This document shows positions 27,705-36,634 of a stretch of DNA of 64,000 nucleotides, one piece after another. Made by a program: the position numbers and the translations under genes. How positions within the stretch are numbered: position 1 is the first letter of the stretch; each line of letters begins with the position of its first letter. The notes under the pieces are model-generated. The model did not search any database, had not been told where the DNA came from, and saw nothing but the letters and a program-made list of their open reading frames with translations. This stretch comes from Veronia nyctiphanis (GTDB taxonomy: Bacteria; Pseudomonadota; Gammaproteobacteria; Enterobacterales; Vibrionaceae): positions 1-64,000 of the forward strand of contig NZ_PEIB01000014.1 of the NCBI RefSeq assembly GCF_004116385.1, read 5' to 3'.

Positions 27705-27712
27705 GGAATATT

Positions 27713-28117
27713 ATGAGAGGCTCCCTTAAAGCCTATAAAAAAGTCTCGATAGACAGTCAGCTAAGTGAGGCATCGCCACACAAGGTCGTACAAATGCTGA
27801 TGGCTGGTGCCATTGAACGCCTTGTTCAAGGCAAGGCAGCAATGCAAACAGGTAACATTTCTGTGAAAGGCGAACGTCTCGGTAAAGCGCTGGACATCAT
27901 CATAAGCCTTCGCACATGCCTGTCTATGGATGATGGTGGTGAAATCGCAGAAAACCTTGATGCCTTGTATGATTTCATGATCCGTCAGATTTCTGTCGCG
28001 AATAGAGACAATGAAGAACAACCCATCGACGATGTTGTCGAGATCTTAAAAGAGATCAAATCAGCGTGGGATCAAATTCCTGCTGAATTTCACGATGGAA
28101 ATGTTGTTGGGGCCTGA
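27713..28117 (+). CDS. fliS: Flagellin export chaperone FliS
   Basis: FliS binds the C-terminal helix of flagellin in the cytoplasm and delivers it for export. The chosen ATG, 6 bases after GAGG, gives 134 residues. It starts MRGSLKAYKKVSIDSQLSEA, with ASPHKVVQMLMAGAIERLVQ and the C-terminal VVEILKEIKSAWDQI helix, all typical of FliS. A GTG at 27701 overlapping the flaI stop is possible but would cover the ribosome site. It ends the flaG-fliD-flaI-fliS unit. Confidence 0.95.
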   Translation: MRGSLKAYKKVSIDSQLSEASPHKVVQMLMAGAIERLVQGKAAMQTGNISVKGERLGKALDIIISLRTCLSMDDGGEIAENLDALYDFMIRQISVANRDNEEQPIDDVVEILKEIKSAWDQIPAEFHDGNVVGA

Positions 28118-28179
28118 GTCACACTTCATACATATTCCTATTGAATTGCACTAGGCTCACAGGTTTTGTGGGTCTTTGG

Positions 28180-28207
28180 TTGCCATATGTCGCACATTAA
28201 TTACAAT
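28180..28207 (+). promoter_or_regulatory. Probable sigma70 promoter of flrA
   Basis: TTGCCA at 28180-28185 and TACAAT at 28202-28207 are 16 bp apart, 74 bases before flrA. A sigma70-type promoter is expected for the top regulator. An imperfect palindrome (CTAAT-TGGC-ATTAG, 28225-28238) just downstream could be an operator. Confidence 0.55.
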
Positions 28208-28281
28208 AGCGCGACGTGCAACGCTAATTGGCATTAGTTGCGTAAAAAATCAATGGAATTTGAGGTAGATACTACTCACTC

Positions 28282-29748
28282 ATGCAATGTTTAGCGAAGG
28301 TTCTTGTAGTAGATGATGACGAACGGTTTCGTCATGATCTCGGTGTCATTTTTGATTTCATAGGCGAACAGTTTATTACCTGCTCGTCAGCTGAGTTCGA
28401 TCAAGCCATCTGGAAACAGGCGGAAGGCACTTTTTTTCTCGGGCATATTCATGCTCCCGAACACCTTGCTCAAATTTCTGATTTCCTGTCTATAAACAAC
28501 CATATCCCTGTTATCGCGCTTAGTTGTAACGCCAGTGCAGTATCTGGTTTGCCGAATTTTGTTGGTGAGCTGGCGTTGCCCCTTAACTATCCCCAGTTGG
28601 CTGATGCTCTTCGCCACTGTCAGGAGTTCTCCGGTAAGAACGCGATAAAGATCCCTCAGCTTCATCAGAAAAATACGCTGTTTAGAAGTATGGTTGGCCG
28701 TAGTGATACGATCACTGAAGTCCGTCACCTGATAGAACAGGTTGCCCCGACGGATGCAAATGTGTTGATCCTTGGTGAGTCAGGAACAGGAAAAGAAGTC
28801 GCTGCCCGTAATATTCACTTCCACTCCAGCCGTGGTAAAGGACCGTTTGTTCCGGTTAACTGCGGGGCGATCCCTCCGGATCTGTTGGAAAGTGAACTTT
28901 TTGGCCATGAAAAAGGCGCGTTTACAGGTGCTATCTCAGCGAGAAAAGGCAGATTTGAGTTAGCCGAAGGTGGAACGCTGTTTCTTGACGAAATTGGCGA
29001 TATGCCTCAGCCGATGCAGGTAAAGCTGCTACGCGTGCTTCAGGAGCGTTGTTTCGAGCGGGTTGGTGGTAGCAAGACGATCAACGTCAATGTGAGGGTT
29101 GTGGCCGCCACTCACCGTAACTTGCCGACAATGATTCAGGACGGTGGATTCCGTGAAGATTTGTTTTATCGACTCAATGTTTTTCCGATAGAAATGCCAG
29201 CACTGCGTGAACGTATCGAAGACATTCCGCTGTTGGTGCAGGAGTTACTCGCCAGATTAGAGGCGGAGGGTGGGGATAAAGTCCACCTTACGCCAAGAGC
29301 AGTGTCTTCATTGATGGAGCATGCTTGGCAAGGAAACATTCGCGAGTTAGCCAATCTGATTGAGCGTCTCGTGATCCTCTATCCGGGTCAGATGGTCGAC
29401 GTCAATCGTCTTCCTTCAAATTACCGTTACACTGACGTCCCTCACTTTACTCCTGAGCCTGGTTCTGGCTATCTGGAAACAGAAGAAGAACAAGAAAGGG
29501 ACGCATTGAATGCCATGTTCTACGAAGAAGACCCTATCGATGAAGCGGTGGCAGCACTGAATGAGTTACCGCCAGAAGGTGTCAATCTAAAAGAGATGCT
29601 TGCTGATCTGGAAATCGATATGATCAGGCAAGCACTTGAGGCGCAAATGGGTGTCGTTGCGAGGGCTGCTGATATGCTTGGTATGCGTCGAACAACACTT
29701 GTTGAGAAAATGCGTAAGTATGGCCTCAACAAAGATGACATTGTCTGA
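28282..29748 (+). CDS. flrA: Master flagellar regulator FlrA (FleQ family, sigma54 activator)
   Basis: FlrA activates sigma54-dependent transcription of flrBC and early flagellar genes. The 488-residue protein has a degenerate receiver domain (1-115) without an aspartate at the phosphorylation site (FFLGHIHAP). The AAA+ domain (about 138-365) shows Walker [17 protein letters not shown] for contact with sigma54 and Walker [11 protein letters not shown]. The C-terminal helix-turn-helix is [20 protein letters not shown]. The LFRS motif places Arg135, and Arg176 is also present. These match the residues reported for cyclic-di-GMP binding in V. cholerae FlrA, so inhibition by c-di-GMP is likely. 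Confidence 0.95.
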   Translation: MQCLAKVLVVDDDERFRHDLGVIFDFIGEQFITCSSAEFDQAIWKQAEGTFFLGHIHAPEHLAQISDFLSINNHIPVIALSCNASAVSGLPNFVGELALPLNYPQLADALRHCQEFSGKNAIKIPQLHQKNTLFRSMVGRSDTITEVRHLIEQVAPTDANVLILGESGTGKEVAARNIHFHSSRGKGPFVPVNCGAIPPDLLESELFGHEKGAFTGAISARKGRFELAEGGTLFLDEIGDMPQPMQVKLLRVLQERCFERVGGSKTINVNVRVVAATHRNLPTMIQDGGFREDLFYRLNVFPIEMPALRERIEDIPLLVQELLARLEAEGGDKVHLTPRAVSSLMEHAWQGNIRELANLIERLVILYPGQMVDVNRLPSNYRYTDVPHFTPEPGSGYLETEEEQERDALNAMFYEEDPIDEAVAALNELPPEGVNLKEMLADLEIDMIRQALEAQMGVVARAADMLGMRRTTLVEKMRKYGLNKDDIV

Positions 29749-29780
29749 TTGCATTCAAACCTAAGCGTAATACTTACGTC

Positions 29781-29816
29781 AAAAAAACGAAGTCAAAAAA
29801 ATGACTTCGTTTTTTT
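29781..29816 (+). terminator. Rho-independent terminator of flrA
   Basis: A 15-bp perfect stem ending GAAGTCA/TGACTTC with a six-A loop and a T-rich 3' arm, 32 bases after the stop. It separates flrA from flrBC. Confidence 0.9.
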
Positions 29817-29860
29817 ATCTGAATCACCCGTTAATCCCTTGATATATTTAGACTAAAAAT

Positions 29861-29876
29861 TGGCACACTCCATGCT
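29861..29876 (+). promoter_or_regulatory. Sigma54 promoter of flrBC
   Basis: TGGCAC-N5-ATGCT: a perfect -24 box and correct GG/GC spacing. It lies 44 bases before flrB. In Vibrio this promoter is driven by FlrA. Confidence 0.85.
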
Positions 29877-29920
29877 TAAAGCTAATCATGTCAGAAACCA
29901 AACGTGGTTAGTGAAGAAAG

Positions 29921-30970
29921 ATGGATGCTATTGATTCGCCGTTAGGATCACTTGAACAACAAACTCAGCGATACAAGCAGGTACTCGATGTTATGCCTGC
30001 TGGTGTTATCCTCCTGGATTCTCGCGGATGTATTGCAGAAGCAAACCCTGAAGCTTTGCGTTTGTTGGGTGAACCTCTTGAGCGCGAGCGTTGGTTCGAT
30101 GTTATACAGCGCGCCTTCTCACCTCGTGACGATGATGGGCATGAGGTGTCTCTCAAAGATGGCCGAAAGGTAAAACTCGCCATATCTGCGTCTGAACAGG
30201 GTCAGCTGATTCTGATCACCGACATGACAGAGACCCGCCTTCTACAATCTCGAGTCAGCGATCTGCAACGATTGTCGTCACTTGGGAAAATGGTGGCGTC
30301 TTTGGCGCATCAAGTTCGCACCCCGCTGTCGAGCGCACTGTTATATGCCGAGAATTTGGCAGTACCGTCGCTGACCGATGATTCTCGCCAGCACTTTCAG
30401 CGGAAGCTTGTCGATCGCCTGCATGATCTCGAAAAGCAGGTTAATGACATGCTGCTATTTGCGAAGGGCGGCGATAACAAAGTCATTAATCGCTTCACGT
30501 TGGAAGATTTACTGAACGAATTCGAGCCTATGGTTGAGACAACCGTCATGGGACATAACGTCGACTTTGCGATTAATTGCCTCGATGAATCTCACTGTCT
30601 GATAGGCAACGTCAATGCGTTGGCAAGTGGATTATCAAACCTTGTCCTCAATGCAATTGATATATCTGGCAAAGGCTGCAAGGTTGTCGTCGATGTCAGA
30701 GCTATCGACGATAAGGTATTAATCTCGGTTGCCGACAATGGCCCGGGGATTGAGAAAGCACTGCAAGAGCAAATTTTTGAACCTTTTTTCACAACACGCA
30801 AACAAGGCACTGGCTTGGGTTTGACCGTCGTACAGATGGTATGCCATGCCCACAAAGGACAGTTAACTGTCAATTCTGAGCCGGGAAAGGGAGCCTGTTT
30901 TACCCTTTGTCTGCCAGTGGCTGAAAACGCAGATGCGCAGCCCGTTCATTTTTCAGGAGATACACAATGA
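29921..30970 (+). CDS. flrB: Flagellar sensor histidine kinase FlrB
   Basis: FlrB phosphorylates FlrC to switch on hook, basal-body and core flagellin genes. The 349-residue protein has no membrane segment, so it is cytoplasmic. It has an N-terminal PAS-like domain (about 15-110; VMPAGVILLDSRGCIAEANP), the H box with His130 in SLAHQVRTPLSS, and an HATPase domain with NLVLNAIDIS (N box), VADNGPGIE and GTGLGLTVVQ. Its last codons overlap the flrC start (ATGA). Confidence 0.95.
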   Translation: MDAIDSPLGSLEQQTQRYKQVLDVMPAGVILLDSRGCIAEANPEALRLLGEPLERERWFDVIQRAFSPRDDDGHEVSLKDGRKVKLAISASEQGQLILITDMTETRLLQSRVSDLQRLSSLGKMVASLAHQVRTPLSSALLYAENLAVPSLTDDSRQHFQRKLVDRLHDLEKQVNDMLLFAKGGDNKVINRFTLEDLLNEFEPMVETTVMGHNVDFAINCLDESHCLIGNVNALASGLSNLVLNAIDISGKGCKVVVDVRAIDDKVLISVADNGPGIEKALQEQIFEPFFTTRKQGTGLGLTVVQMVCHAHKGQLTVNSEPGKGACFTLCLPVAENADAQPVHFSGDTQ

Positions 30971-32367
30971 AACAGAGCAAAGTTCTGATCGTAGAAGACG
31001 ACGCAGGCTTGCGTGAGGCACTGGTCGATACGCTGGCTCTGGCAGGATACCAATGGATTGAGGCAGACAGTGCAGAAGAGGCCCTTCTTCTCCTTAAAAA
31101 AGAGTCTGTCGATATTGTTGTCTCTGATGTTCAAATGGCGGGGATGGATGGACTTGCGTTGTTGCGTAACCTGAAAATTAATTACCCTAAGCTACCCGTC
31201 TTATTGATGACAGCTTATGCCAATATTGCTGATGCAGTATCTGCAATGAAAGAAGGCGCCATCGACTACATGGCCAAACCTTTTGCGCCTGAGGTGCTCC
31301 TCAACATGATTGGACGATATGCGCCACCTCATGTCGATAAAGTCGATGCAGTGGTCGCGGATCCAAAAAGTAAGGCCTTGATGGCGTTAGCCGATAAAGT
31401 GGCGAAAACTGACGCTAACGTGATGATCCTGGGCCCCAGTGGTTCTGGTAAAGAGGTGATGGCGCGTCATATCCACTGTAACTCTACCCGCCATGACGGC
31501 CCCTTTGTCGCGATTAACTGTGCAGCAATTCCAGAAAATATGTTGGAAGCGACGCTGTTCGGCTACGAAAAAGGCGCGTTTACCGGTGCAGTGCAGGCGT
31601 GTCCGGGTAAGTTTGAACAGGCGCAGGGTGGCACGATTTTGCTGGATGAAATCAGCGAAATGGATTTGTCTCTGCAAGCCAAGCTATTGCGTGTGCTGCA
31701 AGAGCGCGAAGTGGAAAGGCTCGGCGGACGTAAAAGCATTCAATTGGATGTTCGCGTGTTGGCAACCAGCAACCGTGATTTACGCCATTACGTCGAGCAA
31801 GGTAACTTCCGTGAGGATTTGTACTACCGCCTGAATGTTTTTCCTATCAGCTGGCTGCCTCTAAAAGACAGGCAGGGCGATATTCTGCCTCTGGCCACCC
31901 ATCTGACTCAGCGTCACAGCCTGAAACTGGGACAGGGTGTGCCTGATATAAAAAGTTGCGCTGCGCAAAAACTGGTGTCATACCCATGGCCCGGTAATGT
32001 CAGGGAATTGGATAACGTTATTCAACGAGCATTAATTCTGTGCGGGAATAACCAGATTCAGGCTGAGGATATCCTTCTTGAAGGGCTGGATTGGCAAGAT
32101 GCCAATGGTTTGACGGAGCAGGTATCGACATTCGTGGCACCTACCACGACTGTTCAGGCTGAGCCTTCTTCAATGGACTTGCCAATGTCTGTGAAAGAAG
32201 GGTTGGGTGGTGAATTGCGAGAGCAAGAGTTCGCGATTATTCTTGACGCATTAAAAGCCTGTGAAGGGCGCCGAAAAGATGTTGCCGAGAAACTTGGTAT
32301 TAGCCCAAGGACCTTAAGATACAAGCTCGCGAAGATGCGTGATGCTGGAATCGAACTACCGGGCTAG
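30967..32367 (+). CDS. flrC: Flagellar response regulator FlrC (sigma54 activator)
   Basis: FlrC activates sigma54 promoters of hook, basal-body and core flagellin genes. It has 466 residues: a complete receiver domain with Asp11/Asp12, phospho-acceptor Asp54 (VVSDVQMAGMDG) and Lys in YMAKPF; the AAA+ domain with Walker [17 protein letters not shown] and Walker B GTILLDEISE; and a Fis-type helix-turn-helix (VAEKLGISPRTLRYKLAKM). It is coupled to flrB by a 4-base overlap. Likely target promoters lie at 8078, 11171, 15874 and 21509. Confidence 0.95.
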   Translation: MKQSKVLIVEDDAGLREALVDTLALAGYQWIEADSAEEALLLLKKESVDIVVSDVQMAGMDGLALLRNLKINYPKLPVLLMTAYANIADAVSAMKEGAIDYMAKPFAPEVLLNMIGRYAPPHVDKVDAVVADPKSKALMALADKVAKTDANVMILGPSGSGKEVMARHIHCNSTRHDGPFVAINCAAIPENMLEATLFGYEKGAFTGAVQACPGKFEQAQGGTILLDEISEMDLSLQAKLLRVLQEREVERLGGRKSIQLDVRVLATSNRDLRHYVEQGNFREDLYYRLNVFPISWLPLKDRQGDILPLATHLTQRHSLKLGQGVPDIKSCAAQKLVSYPWPGNVRELDNVIQRALILCGNNQIQAEDILLEGLDWQDANGLTEQVSTFVAPTTTVQAEPSSMDLPMSVKEGLGGELREQEFAIILDALKACEGRRKDVAEKLGISPRTLRYKLAKMRDAGIELPG

Positions 32368-32398
32368 GTATCACCCAATAAAGTAACAGCAAAGATAA

Positions 32399-32414
32399 TG
32401 GCTTGCTTTTTGCA
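32399..32414 (+). promoter_or_regulatory. Sigma54 promoter of the fliE operon
   Basis: TGGCTT-N5-TTGCA with correct GG/GC spacing, 74 bases before fliE. It heads the fliEFGHIJ... operon; FlrA is the expected activator. Confidence 0.8.
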
Positions 32415-32487
32415 TTAGATGGTAAGAAGCACAGTATTTATCTAGTCTCAAGGGATTGAGTCAAAATTTTGACAGCGAAGGTGGCAG

Positions 32488-32799
32488 ATGAAAATCAACG
32501 CAATGCAACAGGAAATGCAAGCCCTAATGGCAGAAGCTCAAAACACCAGTCGCCCAGCAACTGGCCAACAGGTCGGTCAAGATTTTGGTCAACTTTTATC
32601 GAGCGCAATCAACACTGTTAATGGTCTACAGAAATCATCGTCTGATATGACGACAAGGTTCGATCAGGGAGACCGCAGTGTCAGTTTGTCAGATGTCATG
32701 ATTGCCCGAAACAAATCCAGCGTTGCTTTTGACGCAACGGTGCAGACAAGAAATAAGCTTGTCGAAGCCTACAAAGAACTGATGAACATGCCTGTTTAA
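32488..32799 (+). CDS. fliE: Flagellar hook-basal body protein FliE
   Basis: FliE joins the MS ring to the proximal rod and is the first protein exported. It has 103 residues with the C-terminal family region SDVMIARNKSSVAFDATVQTRNKLVEAYKELMNMPV visible at about 68-103. AAGGTGG precedes the ATG. First gene of the operon; fliF follows after 15 bases. Confidence 0.96.
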   Translation: MKINAMQQEMQALMAEAQNTSRPATGQQVGQDFGQLLSSAINTVNGLQKSSSDMTTRFDQGDRSVSLSDVMIARNKSSVAFDATVQTRNKLVEAYKELMNMPV

Positions 32800-32814
32800 C
32801 CTGGGATCTAAACC

Positions 32815-34563
32815 GTGGCAGAAGAAAGTCAAAATACAGATCTGGCAATATCAGACACCGTGGCAGCATTACCTGCAGCCGCAGACGTTGGTGATGATGT
32901 GTTGGTAGCACCTGCAAACGATTCCTCCAGTGTGTTAGGCGGGATGGATTTTGCTCGCCAGCTGATCCTAGTAACGGCATTGGCCATCTTCATTTCACTG
33001 ATCATCATGATGTTCTTCTGGCTCAGAGAGCCAGAGCTTCGTCCGTTGGGTCAGTATGAAACCGAAGATCTTATTCCTATTCTTGATCACCTTGACAGCA
33101 AGAAAGTGGATTACCGCCTTGATGGCAATACCATCATGGTACCTGCGAATGAATACGGTGATATCAAGCTTGATATGGTCAGGGGCGGCCTCAATCAGCG
33201 TACTGAAGAGGGCGATGATATTCTTTTGCAGGATATGGGCTTTGGTGTCTCTCAACAACTTGAACGTGAACGGCTTAAACTGAGCCGTGAGCGCCAGTTG
33301 GCAACGGCAATAGAAAAAATTCAGCATGTTAAGAAAGCGCGTGTTCTTCTTGCGTTGCCGAAACGAAGCGTATTTGTTCGCCACAACGAAGAAGCGTCAG
33401 CAACTGTATTACTCTCATTGAGGAATGTCAGCACGCTGGGGCAGGAAGAAGTCAATTCCGTCGTTGATATGGTTGCATCGGCCGTACCGGGTTTAAAACC
33501 TAATCGGGTTACGGTGACTGACCAACATGGTCGTTTGCTCAGCTCGGGTAGTCAGGACCCGCTCTCGGCGGCACAACAAAAAGAATACGAACTCGAGCGT
33601 AAGCAAGAACAGACATTACGTGAAAAAATTGATGCCATTTTGATTCCGGTCCTCGGGCTTGGAAACTACACCTCACAGGTTGATATCACGCTGGATTTCA
33701 CGAAAACAGAAGAAACGCGCAAACGCTTTGACCCGGCGACGCCCGCGACACGCAGCGAGTATAGCCGAGAAGATTACAATAACAGCGACCTCGTTGCAGG
33801 TATTCCGGGGGCATTGAGCAATCAGCCTCCTGCCGACTCGGCAATTCCTGAGGACGTGAAAACACTGAACAACGGTGAAAATGCCGAGAATGGCTCACTC
33901 AGCCGCGAGTCAACCCGTAACTATGAGCTGGATACCACCATTAGCCACAAACGTTCACAAACGGGTGTCATCAGCAGGCAGACAGTGTCTGTTGCTGTGA
34001 ATTATGTTCAGGGCGTCAATAGTGAGACTGGCGAAGCCACATTTGGCCCGGTTGCCGACGCGGAGCTCGAAAAGATTCGGCGTCTGCTGATGGGCGGCGT
34101 TGGCTTCTCTCAAGCTCGTGGTGATGTGCTTGAAGTGATATCTGTTCCATTTGTCAGACCAGAAGTCGAAGAAATTGGCGATGTCCCAATTTGGGAACAT
34201 GAGAACTTTAATGATTGGATACGCTGGTTAGCAGGCGCACTGATTGTTATTGTCGTCATTCTTGTACTCATTCGCCCTGCATTGACTAAGTTGATGTACC
34301 CAGAGCAGGACGACGATGGCATGCTGGGGCCGAATGGCGAAATGCTTGGCCCTGATGGCCTGCCATTGAACCCTGACGATGATATTGGCCTGATAGGCGC
34401 AGATCTTGATGGTAGTGGGGACTTCTCTATCGGCGATTCCGGTGTCGGTTTACCGGACCTCCACAAAGACGAAGATATGCTCAAAGCTGTCCGTGCATTG
34501 GTGGCTAATGAGCCAGATCTGGCAGCACAAGTTGTTAAAAACTGGATAAGTGAAAATGGCTGA
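32815..34563 (+). CDS. fliF: Flagellar MS-ring protein FliF
   Basis: FliF forms the MS ring in the inner membrane, the base on which the flagellum is built. It has 582 residues starting at GTG. A first membrane segment lies at about 45-65 (LILVTALAIFISLIIMMFFW), followed by the periplasmic ring-building motifs with ERERLKLSRERQLATAIEKI. A second membrane segment lies at about 470-490 (WLAGALIVIVVILVLI). The C-terminal cytoplasmic tail that binds FliG ends in MLKAVRALVANEPDLAAQVV. It overlaps fliG by a few bases. Confidence 0.97.
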   Translation: MAEESQNTDLAISDTVAALPAAADVGDDVLVAPANDSSSVLGGMDFARQLILVTALAIFISLIIMMFFWLREPELRPLGQYETEDLIPILDHLDSKKVDYRLDGNTIMVPANEYGDIKLDMVRGGLNQRTEEGDDILLQDMGFGVSQQLERERLKLSRERQLATAIEKIQHVKKARVLLALPKRSVFVRHNEEASATVLLSLRNVSTLGQEEVNSVVDMVASAVPGLKPNRVTVTDQHGRLLSSGSQDPLSAAQQKEYELERKQEQTLREKIDAILIPVLGLGNYTSQVDITLDFTKTEETRKRFDPATPATRSEYSREDYNNSDLVAGIPGALSNQPPADSAIPEDVKTLNNGENAENGSLSRESTRNYELDTTISHKRSQTGVISRQTVSVAVNYVQGVNSETGEATFGPVADAELEKIRRLLMGGVGFSQARGDVLEVISVPFVRPEVEEIGDVPIWEHENFNDWIRWLAGALIVIVVILVLIRPALTKLMYPEQDDDGMLGPNGEMLGPDGLPLNPDDDIGLIGADLDGSGDFSIGDSGVGLPDLHKDEDMLKAVRALVANEPDLAAQVVKNWISENG

Positions 34564-35575
34564 GAATGAAAATGCTGAAGGCACCCTTTCAGGGATTGAG
34601 AAAGCTGCAATACTGCTTCTCAGTCTCACCGAGCAGGACGCCGCGAGTATTATCCGTCACCTAGAACCCAAGCAGGTTCAGAAAGTGGGTCAAGCGATGA
34701 CGTCGTTGACCGATCTTAGCCAGGAGCGTGTTGCCGCGGTTCACAGTTCGTTCATCGAAGAGATCCAGCAGTACACCTCGATCGGTATGGGCAGTGAAGA
34801 CTTTGTTCGTAACGCATTGGTCGCTGCATTGGGTGAAGATAAGGCTAACAACCTTGTCGATCAAATTATCTCTGGTGGTGCCTCTCGCGGTCTTGAGGCG
34901 CTCAAATGGATGGATCCTCGTCAGGTTGCCTCCATTATTTTGAATGAGCACCCGCAGATCCAGACTATCGTCCTGTCGTATCTTGAGCCGGAACAGTCTG
35001 CCGAGATACTGACACAGTTTGCCGAACGTGATGCCTTAGATTTGGTGATGCGTATTGCTACACTTGAAGAAGTGCAGCCTGCCGCATTGAAAGAGCTGAA
35101 CGAAATCATGGAAAAACAGTTTGCCGGTCAGTCTGGCGCGCAAGCGGCCAAGATTGGTGGCCTGAAAGCCGCAGCCGATATTATGAACTACATGGACAAA
35201 ACCATGGAAGCGGCGCTCATGGAGCAAATCGAGCAGAACGACGAAGATATGGCATCCCAGATTCAGGATCTCATGTTCGTTTTCGACAATCTGGCCGATG
35301 TCGACGATCGTGGTATTCAGGCTATCCTCCGCGACGTTCCGCAGGAAGCCCTGCAAAAAGCACTCAAAGGTGCGGAAGAAGGGTTGCGCGAGAAGATGTT
35401 TGCCAACATGTCCTCCCGTGCTGCAGAAATGCTGCGTGACGATTTGGAAGCCATGGGCCCAATCAGGGTGGCCGATGTCGAGACCGCTCAGAAAGAAATC
35501 CTGTCTGTGGCACGACGCCTTGCCGACTCTGGCGAGATCATGTTAGGTGGCGGCGGTGCCGACGAATTCCTATAA
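34556..35575 (+). CDS. fliG: Flagellar motor switch protein FliG
   Basis: FliG is the rotor protein on the MS ring that interacts with stator MotA/PomA and with FliM. The ATG at 34556 lies within the end of fliF and gives 339 residues. It begins MAENENAEGTLSGIEKAAIL, with the middle-domain EHPQ motif (NEHPQIQTIVLSYL) and the C-terminal torque helix carrying charged residues in DDRGIQAILRDVPQEAL. A GTG two codons earlier is possible. Confidence 0.97.
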   Translation: MAENENAEGTLSGIEKAAILLLSLTEQDAASIIRHLEPKQVQKVGQAMTSLTDLSQERVAAVHSSFIEEIQQYTSIGMGSEDFVRNALVAALGEDKANNLVDQIISGGASRGLEALKWMDPRQVASIILNEHPQIQTIVLSYLEPEQSAEILTQFAERDALDLVMRIATLEEVQPAALKELNEIMEKQFAGQSGAQAAKIGGLKAAADIMNYMDKTMEAALMEQIEQNDEDMASQIQDLMFVFDNLADVDDRGIQAILRDVPQEALQKALKGAEEGLREKMFANMSSRAAEMLRDDLEAMGPIRVADVETAQKEILSVARRLADSGEIMLGGGGADEFL

Positions 35576-35578
35576 GAA

Positions 35579-35601
35579 ACAGGCGGCCACTGGCTGCCTG
35601 T
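35579..35601 (+). other. Hairpin between fliG and fliH
   Basis: ACAGGCGGCC/GGCTGCCTGT forms a 10-bp stem with one G-T pair and a 3-base loop just after fliG. A five-T run lies 9 bases further. It could be a weak terminator or a processing site tuning fliEFG against fliHIJ; the sequence alone does not decide. Confidence 0.45.
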
Positions 35602-35629
35602 TATCGTTAATTTTTGTTTGGAGTGAATG

Positions 35630-36634
35630 ATGACTGATGATCGCCGTCGCGGCTTTATTCGCTCTAATGAACTACCTTCGGATACCTTTAGTCGTTGGTC
35701 TCTCCCAGATCATCATGACAAAAAGCCGCCGCCGCGTGAAACCGCGTTAAATTTTGATCCCGGTTGGGCGCCTGAGATTGAGGAAGAAGATCTTCAGCAT
35801 AATGAACCACACGTCGCCGTAAAACCTCTGACCGCTGATGACTTGGAAGAAATTCACTCTTCTGCCGTTGAAGAGGGTAGAGAAGAGGGACGTCAGGCTG
35901 GTTTTGATGAGGGACGTGAAGCCGGTTTCGCTGAAGGTCGAGAAGCGGGCTTTGAAGAAGGTCGAGAAGCCGGCTATCAGGAAGGTTTGACTAACGGTCA
36001 GCAAACGATTGATGAAAAGTGCCAGCAGCTTGGCGAAATGATTGAAAAGCTGGCACATCCCCTACAGCAGGTTGATCAAAGTATCCATCAGCAGATGATG
36101 GATGTGGTTTTGATGCTTACTCGTTCCCTTATCGATGTTGAAGTACAAACAAATCCCCAAGTTATTTTGTCGACGTTGCGTGAAGCGGTGCAGTCATTGC
36201 CAGTGTCGGGGCGAAAAGTCTCTGTCTATCTGCACCCTGAAGATCGCGAAAGAGTTGAAGATGCCCACGGTGAGCAGGGTATCGCAGAACGAAACTGGAA
36301 ATTGGTATCAGAGCCTTCTTTGAATGTTGGTGATATTCAATTGCATTGTGAAGACTCGTCTGTTGACTATCGTATGGAAGACCGTGTTCGACATTTACTC
36401 GAACAGTTCAGCGGGCAGAACCCTGTCCCTGATGTACCTGCACCTCCGGGAAACCATCAGAATGTATTACTTGATGAGCCCAAAGAACCCGTTGGAGAGC
36501 CCCCTGTTGTTGAAAGTGAAATTCACACTGAAACGTCAGAGGTAATGGACGCGTCCGCCGAGCAAGTTGAAGAGCATACTGAACCTTCTGCGCCAGAAAC
36601 GACGCCAGAGAACAATAATGCAGAGCCTGTCTGA
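35630..36634 (+). CDS. fliH: Flagellar export regulator FliH
   Basis: FliH binds the ATPase FliI and links it to the export gate and C ring. The start at the second of two adjacent ATGs fits GGAG with 6-base spacing and gives 334 residues. The middle contains a striking run of glycine-x3-glycine repeats, four or more copies of an 8-residue unit (about 83-119), then the conserved C-terminal FliH domain ([20 protein letters not shown]). An acidic, Pro-rich tail (about 265-334) extends beyond the usual family end. The last codons overlap fliI by 17 bases. Confidence 0.94.
   Translation: MTDDRRRGFIRSNELPSDTFSRWSLPDHHDKKPPPRETALNFDPGWAPEIEEEDLQHNEPHVAVKPLTADDLEEIHSSAVEEGREEGRQAGFDEGREAGFAEGREAGFEEGREAGYQEGLTNGQQTIDEKCQQLGEMIEKLAHPLQQVDQSIHQQMMDVVLMLTRSLIDVEVQTNPQVILSTLREAVQSLPVSGRKVSVYLHPEDRERVEDAHGEQGIAERNWKLVSEPSLNVGDIQLHCEDSSVDYRMEDRVRHLLEQFSGQNPVPDVPAPPGNHQNVLLDEPKEPVGEPPVVESEIHTETSEVMDASAEQVEEHTEPSAPETTPENNNAEPV
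35876..35986 (+). repeat. GxxxG tandem repeat within fliH
   Basis: The segment encodes repeats of the pattern EGREAGFxEGREAGF, with glycines at 4-residue spacing over about 37 residues. GxxxG runs are known in FliH and form an interacting helix; the near-identical DNA copies suggest recent expansion. Confidence 0.85.

Noticed and set aside
28229-28241. TGGCATTAGTTGC before flrA as a sigma54 promoter
   Set aside because: The GG and GC doublets are 10 rather than 12 bases apart, which sigma54 does not tolerate; it is part of a palindrome instead.
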